Source of the DNA: Mariprofundus aestuarium
GTDB taxonomy: Bacteria > Pseudomonadota > Zetaproteobacteria > Mariprofundales > Mariprofundaceae
DNA: 64,000 nucleotides
Assembly: GCF_002795805.1 (NCBI RefSeq)
Contig: NZ_CP018799.1
Coordinates: forward strand, 985,001 to 1,049,000
Direction of reading: 5' to 3'
The notes beneath the pieces were generated by a model. That model had not been told where the DNA came from. It did not search any database and saw only the letters and a program-made list of their open reading frames with translations. The translations under genes and the position numbers were made by a program. Below, piece after piece: positions 28,182 to 37,453 of the stretch (position 1 is the first letter of the stretch; the number at the start of each line of letters is the position of its first letter).

Positions 28182-29993
28182 ATGACCACTGAACATCTGA
28201 TTCATATCTTATCGCCTCAGGTCGCCAACCAGATTGCTGCCGGTGAAGTGGTGGAACGCCCGGCCTCTGCGGTCAAGGAGCTGGTGGAGAATTCGCTTGA
28301 TGCGGGTGCGACCAAGGTTGTGGTGCGCATTACAGCCGCAGGCAAGAAGTCCATTGTCATTGAAGATGATGGTTGCGGTATGTCAGCAGCCGATGCCGAG
28401 CTTGCACTGCAGCGTCATGCCACCAGCAAGATCGAAACATCAGAGGACCTGCATCTGATTGCCAGCCACGGTTTCCGCGGCGAGGCACTGCCTTCAATCG
28501 CATCGGTCTCCCGTTTTCGCATGCAGACAGCCCTGGCAGGAAGCAGTGAAGGGGTGGAGGTGCGCGTGGATGGTGGTGCCACCACCGAGGTGCGTCCGGC
28601 TGCACCGAGAATGGGTACCCGTATCGAGGTGCTCGACCTCTTTCTCAATACACCTGCACGTCTGAACTTTATGCGTACAGATAAAACCGAAGATGCCGCC
28701 ATCATCGAGGTTTTTCGTGCTCTGGCGCTGGCCAATCCATCCGTGGCGATGCTGCTGGAGCTCGATGGTCGCAAGCGGTTTGATTTCACACCACAGGATG
28801 AACGATCACGTGTGATGGCGATTCTGGGTAGTGATTTTTCCGATAATAGTATCGAGATGGCCATAGAGCATGAGGGGATGCAGATCTCAGGTCATCTGGG
28901 GTTGCCGACCTTCCATCACCGTGACTCTACGCGCATGCTCTTCATGGTGAACGGTCGTGTGATTCGCGACAAACAGCTGCTTGCCGCAGTTCGGGCGGGC
29001 TACCGCGATGTGATGTTCCATGACCGCTATCCTGTGGCGGTCATCAGGATCGAGATCGATCCTGCTGATGTCGATGTCAACGTTCATCCGGCCAAACGCG
29101 AGGTGCGTTTCAGGTCTCCGCAGGCCGTACGGGCGGGTGTGATATCCTGTATTCGGGCGGCGATTGAGAAGATGGGGCAGGCTGTCTCTTCAACTACGAC
29201 GGACCAGGCGATGCGCTCGATGCATTACGGAGGGTCGGCATCACCTTCGATGGGGCGTGGTGGCATGCCGCGTTTTTCATCCGGTGATTTCAGAGCGCCA
29301 TCGACCGGTTCCAACCCTATGCCGAAAGATATGCAGCGTATTCTCTTCTCTGCAGCGGCTGTTTCCGAGCCGGGAGCTGAGTACGGGGCAGGGCAGCTGA
29401 ATCTCGGTCATCCGCTAGCCCAGATTCACCGCTGCTACATTCTGGCGCAGACCGAAGCCGGTGTGATTCTCGTCGATCAACATGCGGCACACGAGCGCAT
29501 GACCTACGAAAAGCTGAAAACACAACTGGCAGGTAAAAAGGTCTCCAGCCAGAAACTTCTGACCCCCGAACCGCTGAATTTGAGTGGCAAGGTGGCGGCA
29601 TGGCTGCATGATCACGTTGAAGAGCTGGAGCCCTTCGGGGTGGAGCTTGAGATCAGTGGTGAGGAGTCTTTCCTGATTCTTGCTGTTCCTGCGATGCTGG
29701 TACGGGAAGCTGCAAGTGAACTGGTGGCTGAACTTGTGCAGAGTATCATGTTGATGGGGAGCGATGCGGAAGGGGATGGTCGCGGGCTGGGGCGGATTCT
29801 TGAGCGCTGGCTCGGTAACCGCGCCTGCAAGGGCTCGATCAAGTCCGGCCGGCTGCTTTCACATCAGGAGCAGGAGGCACTGCTGCGCGAGATGGAGCAG
29901 ACCCCCAACATTGCCCAGTGCAACCACGGTCGTCCGACCTATGTATCCTTGTCGCTGAACGATCTCGACCGCCTCTTTGGCAGGAAAGAGTGA
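28182..29993 (+). CDS. mutL: DNA mismatch repair endonuclease MutL
   Basis: 603 residues. The N-terminal GHL ATPase has IAAGEVVERPASAVKELVENSLDAGA, DDGCGM and SHGFRGEALPSIASV; a middle transducer domain is followed by a Ser/Gly-rich linker around residues 340-400. The C-terminal endonuclease domain has DQHAAHERMTYE from Asp432, matching DQHA(x)2E(x)4E, plus ACKGSIKSG and QCNHGRPT. It is therefore the nicking type found where MutH is absent. ATG 28182 is used; the frame is open to a TTG at 28095, but MTTEHLIHIL begins the family-like reading. It is followed by a CPA2 antiporter. Confidence 0.95.
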   Translation: MTTEHLIHILSPQVANQIAAGEVVERPASAVKELVENSLDAGATKVVVRITAAGKKSIVIEDDGCGMSAADAELALQRHATSKIETSEDLHLIASHGFRGEALPSIASVSRFRMQTALAGSSEGVEVRVDGGATTEVRPAAPRMGTRIEVLDLFLNTPARLNFMRTDKTEDAAIIEVFRALALANPSVAMLLELDGRKRFDFTPQDERSRVMAILGSDFSDNSIEMAIEHEGMQISGHLGLPTFHHRDSTRMLFMVNGRVIRDKQLLAAVRAGYRDVMFHDRYPVAVIRIEIDPADVDVNVHPAKREVRFRSPQAVRAGVISCIRAAIEKMGQAVSSTTTDQAMRSMHYGGSASPSMGRGGMPRFSSGDFRAPSTGSNPMPKDMQRILFSAAAVSEPGAEYGAGQLNLGHPLAQIHRCYILAQTEAGVILVDQHAAHERMTYEKLKTQLAGKKVSSQKLLTPEPLNLSGKVAAWLHDHVEELEPFGVELEISGEESFLILAVPAMLVREAASELVAELVQSIMLMGSDAEGDGRGLGRILERWLGNRACKGSIKSGRLLSHQEQEALLREMEQTPNIAQCNHGRPTYVSLSLNDLDRLFGRKE

Positions 29994-30003
29994 TGAGTAT
30001 TAA

Positions 30004-31179
30004 ATGCACTTAGATCCGGTGATTCTGGTGATCACCATTGTGCTGTTTTTCTCTATGCTGATGGCTTATGCCGCCATGCGCATGAAGCTGCCGATTGTCG
30101 TCGCCTATATCCTTACCGGTATTGTGATTGGCCCTTCCGGGTTCGCCATTATCGAGGATCACGATCTGGTGACCCGCATTGGAGAAATCGGTGTGATCAT
30201 GCTGCTTTTCTTTGTCGGCATGGAGGTATCCATTCCGCGCCTTATGGCTGGCTGGAAAATAGCCTTTGTCGGCACCAATGTTCAGATCGTGATCAGTGTG
30301 GTCGCTTGCGTTGCTCTTTCCCTGTTGGTTGATATGAGCTGGCAACAGGGCGTGCTTTACGGCTTTATTATCAGTCTTTCCAGTACTGCTGTGGTGCTGA
30401 GGATGTTGCAGGACTCGGGAGAGTTGGAGCTGCCGATGGGGCAGAATGCGCTTGGTGTACTGCTGGTTCAGGATATGGCCATTATTCCGATGATGGTTAT
30501 TCTCAGTATGCTCGGTGACAGCGATAAAGTCGCGTTTTCCCATATCGCCATACAGGTGGCCGGTGGGGTTGCGATCCTGCTGTTTGTCTATTGGTTGATG
30601 CGCAGCAAGCGGTTTCATATCCCTAAGGCTCTGCTGGGCAGTTACGAACACCGGATGATGCTTGGTCTCCTGCTCTGCCTGGGTTCGGCATCACTGACCG
30701 GCTGGCTGGGTCTCTCTCCGGCTCTGGGGGCATTCCTTGCCGGTGTGCTGCTGGCATCATCGGATCAGTCGCAATGGGTGCATGAGCATATCGGCCCTGT
30801 GCAGGTGATATTCATGGCGATGTTCTTCCTTTCTGTCGGCATGCTTGTGGAGATCGACTACCTGCTGGCCAATATTGAAATGGTATTCGGATTGACTTTG
30901 CTGGTATTCCTCTTTAACTCGGGCAGTAACGTGTTTGTCATGCGTGCACTCGGGGAGCCATGGGAGTCATCGTTGATCACTGCCGGCTTGCTTTCCCAGA
31001 TCGGTGAATTCTCCTTTCTGCTTGCGGCCGTTGGTCTGCATGTAGCCCTGATTGATGAGAATATGCACACCATGACGGTTCTGGTTATAGCGCTGACACT
31101 GATGCTGAGTCCACTTTGGCACGCTCTGATCAAGAGATTTTCCCGGATGCAAGGTATTTATACAAAGGATCGCTTATGA
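30004..31179 (+). CDS. Monovalent cation:proton antiporter, CPA2 (KefB-type) membrane domain
   Basis: A 391-residue polytopic protein with 11-13 hydrophobic segments. Typical CPA2 features are MRMKLPIVVAYILTGIVIGP, GEIGVIMLLFFVGMEVS, the QDMAIIPMMVIL helix with its conserved Asp, and SPALGAFLAGVLLASS. It lacks the RCK/TrkA-N domains of KefB/KefC. It overlaps miaA by four bases (ATGA). Ion specificity (Na or K for H) cannot be read. Confidence 0.88.
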   Translation: MHLDPVILVITIVLFFSMLMAYAAMRMKLPIVVAYILTGIVIGPSGFAIIEDHDLVTRIGEIGVIMLLFFVGMEVSIPRLMAGWKIAFVGTNVQIVISVVACVALSLLVDMSWQQGVLYGFIISLSSTAVVLRMLQDSGELELPMGQNALGVLLVQDMAIIPMMVILSMLGDSDKVAFSHIAIQVAGGVAILLFVYWLMRSKRFHIPKALLGSYEHRMMLGLLLCLGSASLTGWLGLSPALGAFLAGVLLASSDQSQWVHEHIGPVQVIFMAMFFLSVGMLVEIDYLLANIEMVFGLTLLVFLFNSGSNVFVMRALGEPWESSLITAGLLSQIGEFSFLLAAVGLHVALIDENMHTMTVLVIALTLMLSPLWHALIKRFSRMQGIYTKDRL

Positions 31180-32096
31180 CTCACGCACTTAAGGCAGTAG
31201 CCCTGATGGGGGCAACCGGCACCGGTAAATCGGCGTTGGCGATGCGGCTGGCTGCCCAGTCGCAAACCGCAATTATCTGTTGTGACTCAATGCAGCTCTA
31301 TCGAGGGTTGGATATCGGCACGGCGAAGCCGACCGAGGCTGAGCGGAAAGAGGTTGCGCATTATCTTGTAGATTGTTGCGAGATGCCTGACCTCTATTCG
31401 GCTGCGCGCTGGGCCCAGGAAGCGCGGCTTGTGATCAAATCGGAGAATGAGCAGGGGCGGACTCCGTTGATTGTCGGTGGTACCGGCCTTTATCTCAAAG
31501 CACTTTTACAAGGCTTCGCAGATATTCCGGACGAGAAGGAAGCGGTGCGTAAAAAGTTCGAAATGCTTCAGTGGGTGGAGGGGACAGAGGGGCTGTTCAG
31601 CTACCTTCAGGAGCATGATGCGGTGATGGCTGCGCGGCTGGAAGCGAACGATAGCCAACGCATCATGCGCGCACTCTGCGTGCTGGAGAGTACAGGACGT
31701 TCACTCGCCGACTGGCAGGCTGAGGCTTCCAGCCAGGTGGTGACAATTGATTGCCCGGTCTTTGTAATCGATGTTGAGCGCGAGCTTTTGCGTGAGCGGC
31801 TTGCCGCACGTTGCCAGGCCATGATGGAGGCGGGTTGGCTGGATGAGGTGCGCTGGCTTGCAGCGTTAAGTCTGCCTGATACTCATCCGGCGATGCGGGC
31901 GGTCGGCTACCGGCAGCTTCTCGATCACCTGAAGGGTGATCTGAGTTTAGAAAAAGCGGTTAGTGACACTGTTACGGCTACGCGTCGCTACGCCAAACGG
32001 CAGGTGACCTGGTTCAACCATCAGACACCGGACGCTGTGCATGGCAGCGCTGAAGATTTGAAAGATAACATGATGGAGATACTGCGAAACCGATGA
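31176..32096 (+). CDS. miaA: tRNA dimethylallyltransferase
   Basis: Isopentenylates A37 of tRNAs reading UNN codons, including the tRNA-Leu in this window. 306 residues: P-loop GATGTGKSALAMRLA, CDSMQLYRGLDIGTAKP, VGGTGLYLKALLQG, and RYAKRQVTWF with the conserved aromatic pair near the C-terminus. ATG 31176 is used (AAAGGAT upstream). It overlaps the antiporter by four bases and hflX by four. The usual hfq gene between miaA and hflX is missing. Confidence 0.95.
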   Translation: MTHALKAVALMGATGTGKSALAMRLAAQSQTAIICCDSMQLYRGLDIGTAKPTEAERKEVAHYLVDCCEMPDLYSAARWAQEARLVIKSENEQGRTPLIVGGTGLYLKALLQGFADIPDEKEAVRKKFEMLQWVEGTEGLFSYLQEHDAVMAARLEANDSQRIMRALCVLESTGRSLADWQAEASSQVVTIDCPVFVIDVERELLRERLAARCQAMMEAGWLDEVRWLAALSLPDTHPAMRAVGYRQLLDHLKGDLSLEKAVSDTVTATRRYAKRQVTWFNHQTPDAVHGSAEDLKDNMMEILRNR

Positions 32097-33397
32097 GTGG
32101 CGAATTGAACGATACACAACAGGCGCCGGATATTGCTATCAGTGTGCACCCTGAACTCTCCAGCCGGCGTATCAGTGATTATGCGTGGAAAGCGCGCGCT
32201 GAAGAGTTCGACAGGCTTGTTGAGACCAGCAGTTGCAACTTGGTAGAATCGCTTCGCTTCACAGTGCGCAGGGCACTGTCTGGCACCCTGCTTGGCTCAG
32301 GGCAGGTTGAGGATATTCGCCAGCAGATTGAAATTCAGGAGGCTGTGGTGGTGTTTGTGGATCATCCGCTTACACCTGTACAGCAGCGTAACTTGGAGAA
32401 GGCATGGGATGCCAAGGTGGTGGATCGTACCGGCCTGATTCTTGAGATTTTCGCATCGCGTGCCCGCACCCGTGAGGGTGTCTTACAGGTGGAGCTGGCC
32501 AGCCTCAACTATCAGCTTGGCCGGCTGGTGCGCAGCTGGACCCACCTGGAGCGTCAGCGTGGTGGCTTCGGTTTTATGGGTGGACCGGGTGAACGCCAGC
32601 TTGAACTCGATCGCCGTATGATTATGGGCAAGGTTAAATCCCTGGAGAAGGATCTGGAGAAGGTGCGCCAGATGCGCGCAACCCAGAGGGCCGGGCGCAA
32701 AAAGAAGGATATTCCGACCGTGGCGCTGGTGGGTTACACCAATGCCGGCAAATCGACACTTTTCAATCATCTGACTGCATCGGGCGTCTATGTTGCTGAC
32801 CAGCTCTTTGCCACACTCGATCCTACCATGAGGCTGCTGGAGCTTCCCGGTGGCCTGCGGTTGATGCTCTCCGACACAGTGGGTTTTGTGCAGGAGTTGC
32901 CGCATGAACTGGTCGATGCTTTTCGGGCTACACTTGAGGAGGTGATTGAGGCTGATCTGGTGCTGCATGTGCGCGATGCTGCTGACCCGATGCTGGCTGA
33001 ACAGGGCAAGGTTGTGGAGCAGACGCTGGAGCAGATGGGGTTGGTGGGTGATCTGGCTCCGCCGGTGGTTGAGGTGATGAATAAGAAGGATCTGGCTCCG
33101 GGGCTGGAGAGCTATCGCGCCGAAATGGTATCGGGTAGCCGCATTGCACTCTCTGCCGTCACAGGTGATGGGGTGGGGGATCTGATTGCGTTGCTGACCG
33201 ACTGGCTGCAGCAGGATATGCACGAACTGCACCTGAAACTGGATGTTTCAGACGGGCGTTCGCTGGCTTTCTGTTACCAGAAAGGTTCGGTGCTATCTAA
33301 AACAGTGGATGAGTCTGTCGTGGATGTTGTGGTGCGCATGAATCCAGCCGATGCGGGTCGCTTCATGTTCTATGAGGGGATGCACCAGCTACAGTAG
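32093..33397 (+). CDS. hflX: Ribosome-associated GTPase HflX
   Basis: A 434-residue OBG-HflX family GTPase that splits or rescues stalled ribosomes. The N-terminal HflX domain includes RTREGVLQVELASLNYQ and GFMGGPGERQLELDRR. The G domain has G1 GYTNAGKST, G3 DTVGF in LSDTVGFVQELPHELV, and NKKD. It is intact and of usual length. A terminator-like hairpin lies about 100 bp downstream, before glyA. It overlaps miaA by four bases. Confidence 0.94.
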   Translation: MSGELNDTQQAPDIAISVHPELSSRRISDYAWKARAEEFDRLVETSSCNLVESLRFTVRRALSGTLLGSGQVEDIRQQIEIQEAVVVFVDHPLTPVQQRNLEKAWDAKVVDRTGLILEIFASRARTREGVLQVELASLNYQLGRLVRSWTHLERQRGGFGFMGGPGERQLELDRRMIMGKVKSLEKDLEKVRQMRATQRAGRKKKDIPTVALVGYTNAGKSTLFNHLTASGVYVADQLFATLDPTMRLLELPGGLRLMLSDTVGFVQELPHELVDAFRATLEEVIEADLVLHVRDAADPMLAEQGKVVEQTLEQMGLVGDLAPPVVEVMNKKDLAPGLESYRAEMVSGSRIALSAVTGDGVGDLIALLTDWLQQDMHELHLKLDVSDGRSLAFCYQKGSVLSKTVDESVVDVVVRMNPADAGRFMFYEGMHQLQ

Positions 33398-33431
33398 CGA
33401 GACCGGATTGGGGTTTTCGTGGAAATCGAAG

Positions 33432-33460
33432 GTGACGCGGCAGTTTCGATTCGACATAAT
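33432..33460 (+). promoter_or_regulatory. Candidate promoter for glyA
   Basis: GTGACG (33432-33437), a 17-bp spacer and CATAAT (33455-33460, five of six to consensus). The predicted start is near 33467, about 30 nt before a hairpin, so the transcript would cross that hairpin before glyA. Confidence 0.5.
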
Positions 33461-33498
33461 ACGCGCCCCGAATTCCTCATTGCTCGGGAGTAGAGGGA

Positions 33499-33525
33499 AA
33501 AGGCGTGTGATAACATCGCCTTTTT
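33499..33525 (+). terminator. Terminator or attenuator hairpin before glyA
   Basis: A 7-bp stem AAAGGCG/CGCCTTT with an 11-nt loop, followed by a T-run, ending 20 bp before the glyA start. It may simply end hflX transcription, or act on the leader of glyA because the candidate promoter is upstream of it. Confidence 0.6.
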
Positions 33526-33544
33526 GTCATTTTTAGGAGTTTTC

Positions 33545-34804
33545 ATGTCCGATCGCAGTCAGTTTTTTAATGCGCCACTCGCCGATAAGGTAGTCAAAGA
33601 TGCCATCGCAGCCGAGTTGGGTCGCCAGCAGCACACACTGGAGCTTATCGCCAGTGAGAATATCGTCTCGCGTGCAGTGATGGAGGCGCAGGGTTCTGTG
33701 ATGACCAACAAGTATGCTGAAGGTTATCCGGGTCGCCGCTACTACGGCGGCTGCGAGCATGTTGATGTGGTTGAATCACTGGCACAGCAGCGCGCTTGCG
33801 AACTTTTTGGCGTCAAATACGCCAATGTACAGCCGCATTCCGGATCTCAAGCCAATATGGCCGTCTTTATGGGGCTGCTGAATACCGGTGACACCATCAT
33901 GGGTATGGACCTTTCACACGGTGGCCACCTGACTCACGGCTCTCCTGTGAACTTCTCAGGGCGCCTCTATGGGGTTGTGGCCTACGGAGTTCGCAAGGAC
34001 AATGAACTGATCGATTACGATGTCATGCAGAAGATGGCAGAAGTGCATCGTCCAAAGATGATTATCGGTGGAGCATCGGCATATGAGCGCGGTATTGATT
34101 TTGCACGTATGCGCGAAATTGCTGACTCTATTGGTGCCATCCTGATGGTGGATATGGCGCACTATGCAGGCCTGATTGCAGCTGGCGTCTACCCGAGTCC
34201 GGTAGGGCATGCCCACGTGATTACCACAACAACCCACAAAACCCTGCGCGGACCGCGTGGCGGCATGATTCTGACCGATGACGAAGAGATCTATAAGAAG
34301 ATCAACTCGCGTATCTTCCCTGGCATCCAGGGTGGCCCGCTGATGCATGTTATCGCAGCCAAGGCGGTTGCCTTCGGTGAAGCACTTGGTGAACAGTTCA
34401 AGGCTGACCAGAAGCAGGTGATCGCCAATGCACGTGCTCTGGCCAAGACTCTGACTGAGGGTGGTCTACGCATTGTTTCCGGCGGTACCGACTGCCATAT
34501 GTTCCGGGTTGATGTTCGCCCACAGGGCATTACCGGCAAGCAGGCTGAAGAGGCGCTGGAAGCAGCCGGCATCACCACCAACAAAAACACCATCCCGTTT
34601 GACCCTGCGTCCCCGTTTGTTACCTCCGGTATTCGTATTGGTGCTTCCGTGATTACCGCACGCGGTATGGAAGAGGCTGATGCATGTCTGGTTGGTGAGA
34701 TGATTCTGAAGGTGCTGAATGCTCCGGAGGATGCTGCTGTTCATGCAGCAGTATTTAAGGATGTACGCAAACTGACTGACCGTTTTCCGATTTACGAAAG
34801 TTAA
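33545..34804 (+). CDS. glyA: Serine hydroxymethyltransferase
   Basis: A PLP enzyme converting serine and tetrahydrofolate to glycine and methylene-THF. 419 residues with [37 protein letters not shown], the PLP-lysine segment [16 protein letters not shown], and [18 protein letters not shown] 33545 is used: AGGAG ends five bases upstream, and the earlier ATG at 33524 includes that site. It is followed 32 bp later by nrdR. Confidence 0.97.
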   Translation: MSDRSQFFNAPLADKVVKDAIAAELGRQQHTLELIASENIVSRAVMEAQGSVMTNKYAEGYPGRRYYGGCEHVDVVESLAQQRACELFGVKYANVQPHSGSQANMAVFMGLLNTGDTIMGMDLSHGGHLTHGSPVNFSGRLYGVVAYGVRKDNELIDYDVMQKMAEVHRPKMIIGGASAYERGIDFARMREIADSIGAILMVDMAHYAGLIAAGVYPSPVGHAHVITTTTHKTLRGPRGGMILTDDEEIYKKINSRIFPGIQGGPLMHVIAAKAVAFGEALGEQFKADQKQVIANARALAKTLTEGGLRIVSGGTDCHMFRVDVRPQGITGKQAEEALEAAGITTNKNTIPFDPASPFVTSGIRIGASVITARGMEEADACLVGEMILKVLNAPEDAAVHAAVFKDVRKLTDRFPIYES

Positions 34805-34836
34805 GATCGTTAAACGTTAGCCTGTAGCTGATCTGA

Positions 34837-35295
34837 ATGTTTTGCCCCTATTGTGCAAACGATGACACGCGCGTGGTCGATTCACGTGTAGTGGAGGATG
34901 GTGCTGCTGTGCGCCGTCGTCGTGAGTGTGAAGCATGCGGCAAGCGTTTCTCTACCTATGAACGTGCTGAGCTCAAGCTGCCGCTGGTAGTGAAGAAGGA
35001 CGGTACGCGGCAGACATTCAGTATAGGTAAAATTCACTCGGGTATGCAGAAGGCACTGGAGAAGCGTCCGGTCTCGGCAGAGGCGCTGGAGAAGGGTGTT
35101 AATGCGGTGCTTCGCTCTGTGCAGGAGCAGGGTGAACCGGAGATTGCTGCAGCTAGTGTGGGTGATTTTGTGATGGAGCAGTTGCGCAGGCTTGATGGTG
35201 TGGCCTATGTGCGCTTTGCCTCTGTATATAGAGAGTTTAAAGATGTGGATGATTTTCTGGCAGCGGTAAAAACCGTAGTTGGAAAGAAGGAGTAG
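34837..35295 (+). CDS. nrdR: Transcriptional repressor NrdR
   Basis: Controls ribonucleotide reductase genes. 152 residues with the zinc ribbon (CPYC...CEACGKRF) at the N-terminus, the RRRREC segment, and an ATP-cone from about residue 46 ([18 protein letters not shown]). It starts ATG 34837 and ends three bases before leuB. The glyA-nrdR order is common in proteobacteria. Ribonucleotide reductase genes are not in the window. Confidence 0.96.
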   Translation: MFCPYCANDDTRVVDSRVVEDGAAVRRRRECEACGKRFSTYERAELKLPLVVKKDGTRQTFSIGKIHSGMQKALEKRPVSAEALEKGVNAVLRSVQEQGEPEIAAASVGDFVMEQLRRLDGVAYVRFASVYREFKDVDDFLAAVKTVVGKKE

Positions 35296-35297
35296 AT

Positions 35298-36380
35298 ATG
35301 TCTGTTAAGATTGCAGTGTTGCCCGGTGACGGCATCGGAAAAGAGATTGTCGATGAGGCGCTGAAAGTGCTTGAGGTGCTTAATCGTGATTTCGCGCTTG
35401 ATGCGACCTGGGAAGAGGGTGATATCGGCGGCGTCGGTTACGATGTGGCGGGCGATCCCTATCCGGAAGCAACGCAGAAGCTGGTTAAGGCATGCGACGC
35501 CGTTCTGCTTGGTGCTGTGGGTGGCCCGAAATGGGAGCCTCTGGACAAGCCGCTGCGTCCTGAGGCCGGTCTATTGCGTATCCGCGAAGATCTCGGTCTG
35601 TTTGCCAACTATCGGCCGGCCAAGGTGCACGATCAGTTGCTCAATGCCTCAACTCTGAAGCCTGAGGTTATCAGCGGTGTTGATATTCTGGTGGTTCGCG
35701 AACTGGTTTCCGGCATCTACTTCGGTCAGCCACGCGGCATTGAAGAGCTTCCAAACGGTGAGAAACGTGGTTTTAACACGCTTGAATATAAGACTTCCGA
35801 GATTCAGCGTATTGCCCGCAAGGCATTTGAAGCGGCTCGTCTGCGCTCCAACAAGGTCTGCTCGATCGATAAGGCCAATGTGCTTGAATCCACCGAATAC
35901 TGGCGCGAAGTGGTGACTGAGCTTCATGCTGCCGAGTACGCTGATGTCGAACTTTCGCACATGTATGTCGATAATGCGGCGATGCAGCTGATTCGCAACC
36001 CCAAGCAGTTTGATGTGATTGTAACCACCAATATGTTTGGCGATATTCTCTCTGATGAGGCATCCATGCTGACCGGTTCCATCGGTATGTTGCCGTCAGC
36101 CTCCATTGGTGTGGATTATGCCATGTATGAGCCGATCCACGGCTCTGCTCCTGATATTGCAGGCCAGAACAAGGCGAATCCGCTGGCGACCATCCTTTCC
36201 GCTGCAATGATGCTGCGCTTCTCACTCGATCGTGCCGACCTGGCTGAAAAGGTAGAGCAGGCAGTGGAAAATGCACTCAATGCAGGAATTCGCACCATCG
36301 ATCTTGCTGAAGGCGGTGATTTTGTATCCTGCTCCGGCATGGGTGATGCGATTTGTAAAGAGCTGGAGGCGCTGGCGTGA
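35298..36380 (+). CDS. leuB: 3-isopropylmalate dehydrogenase
   Basis: Leucine synthesis, oxidative decarboxylation of 3-isopropylmalate. 360 residues: [14 protein letters not shown] at the start, [30 protein letters not shown] with the active-site Lys, [23 protein letters not shown] and [20 protein letters not shown] precedes the ATG. It overlaps asd by four bases (GTGA). No other leu gene is present here. Confidence 0.96.
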   Translation: MSVKIAVLPGDGIGKEIVDEALKVLEVLNRDFALDATWEEGDIGGVGYDVAGDPYPEATQKLVKACDAVLLGAVGGPKWEPLDKPLRPEAGLLRIREDLGLFANYRPAKVHDQLLNASTLKPEVISGVDILVVRELVSGIYFGQPRGIEELPNGEKRGFNTLEYKTSEIQRIARKAFEAARLRSNKVCSIDKANVLESTEYWREVVTELHAAEYADVELSHMYVDNAAMQLIRNPKQFDVIVTTNMFGDILSDEASMLTGSIGMLPSASIGVDYAMYEPIHGSAPDIAGQNKANPLATILSAAMMLRFSLDRADLAEKVEQAVENALNAGIRTIDLAEGGDFVSCSGMGDAICKELEALA

Positions 36381-37417
36381 GTGCAGAACCATTTATGCTG
36401 AAAAAAGAAGAGGGTTATGTCGTAGCGGTAGTCGGGGCAACCGGTGCGGTTGGCCAGACCATGCTGGAGATCCTGGCTGAGCGTAACTTCCCGATTGATG
36501 AACTCTATCCTGTGGCATCCAGCCGTAGTGCCGGCTCAACTGTTGAGTTTAAGGGCAAAGAGTATGTTGTGCAGGACCTTGAAACCTTTGATCCCACAGG
36601 TGTTGATATTGCACTTTTCTCTGCAGGGGGATCCACCTCCAAAGAGCATGCACCACGTTTTGCAGCAGCAGGCTGTTATGTGATCGACAACTCCAGCGCC
36701 TGGCGCATGGATGAGGAGATCTGCCTCGTTGTTCCCGAGGTGAATCCGCATGCACTTGAAATGGCGCGCGAGAACAAAATTATCGCCAACCCGAATTGCT
36801 CGACCATCCAGATGGTGGTGGCACTCAAGCCACTGCATGATGCCGTACCGATTGAACGTGTGGTTGTTTCCACCTATCAGGCTGTAAGCGGTGCAGGTGG
36901 CAAGGCGATGGATGAGCTGGCCAAGCAGTCAGCACAGCTGATGAACGGCCAGAGTGTTGATGTAAAGGTGTTGCCTGCCCGTATCGCTTTTAATGTGATT
37001 CCGCATATCGATGTCTTCATGGAAGACGGATATACCAAGGAAGAGCGCAAGATGATAGATGAAACGCGCAAGATCATGGAGTGTGAGATCAAGGTCACAG
37101 CTACGACGGTTCGTGTGCCGGTATTCTACGGTCACTCTGAATCGGTGAATATTACATTTAGCGGGCCGATGAATGCTGATACAGCACGTGGACTGCTCGC
37201 TGATGCAGAGGGGATCTGCGTTGTCGATGATCCGACAACTGAAGATTATCCGATGCCGAGTGAGGCAGCTGGTACGGATCCGGTTTGGGTCGGTCGAATT
37301 CGCAATGATGATTCCTGTGCGAATTCTTTGCATTTGTGGGTTGTTGCCGATAACGTACGTAAAGGTGCGGCTCTAAATGCTGTGCAGATAGCGGAAATTC
37401 TGATTCCTCACTCTTAG
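36377..37417 (+). CDS. asd: Aspartate-semialdehyde dehydrogenase
   Basis: Makes aspartate semialdehyde for lysine, threonine, methionine and diaminopimelate. 346 residues with [33 protein letters not shown], the catalytic Cys in [11 protein letters not shown], and the [13 protein letters not shown] segment. The GTG start overlaps the leuB stop. It is followed after 36 bp by the FimV-like gene, an arrangement also seen in pseudomonads. Confidence 0.96.
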   Translation: MSAEPFMLKKEEGYVVAVVGATGAVGQTMLEILAERNFPIDELYPVASSRSAGSTVEFKGKEYVVQDLETFDPTGVDIALFSAGGSTSKEHAPRFAAAGCYVIDNSSAWRMDEEICLVVPEVNPHALEMARENKIIANPNCSTIQMVVALKPLHDAVPIERVVVSTYQAVSGAGGKAMDELAKQSAQLMNGQSVDVKVLPARIAFNVIPHIDVFMEDGYTKEERKMIDETRKIMECEIKVTATTVRVPVFYGHSESVNITFSGPMNADTARGLLADAEGICVVDDPTTEDYPMPSEAAGTDPVWVGRIRNDDSCANSLHLWVVADNVRKGAALNAVQIAEILIPHS

Positions 37418-37453
37418 GAGAGAAGCTCCTGCAGTGGTGATGGAGGGAGCAAA

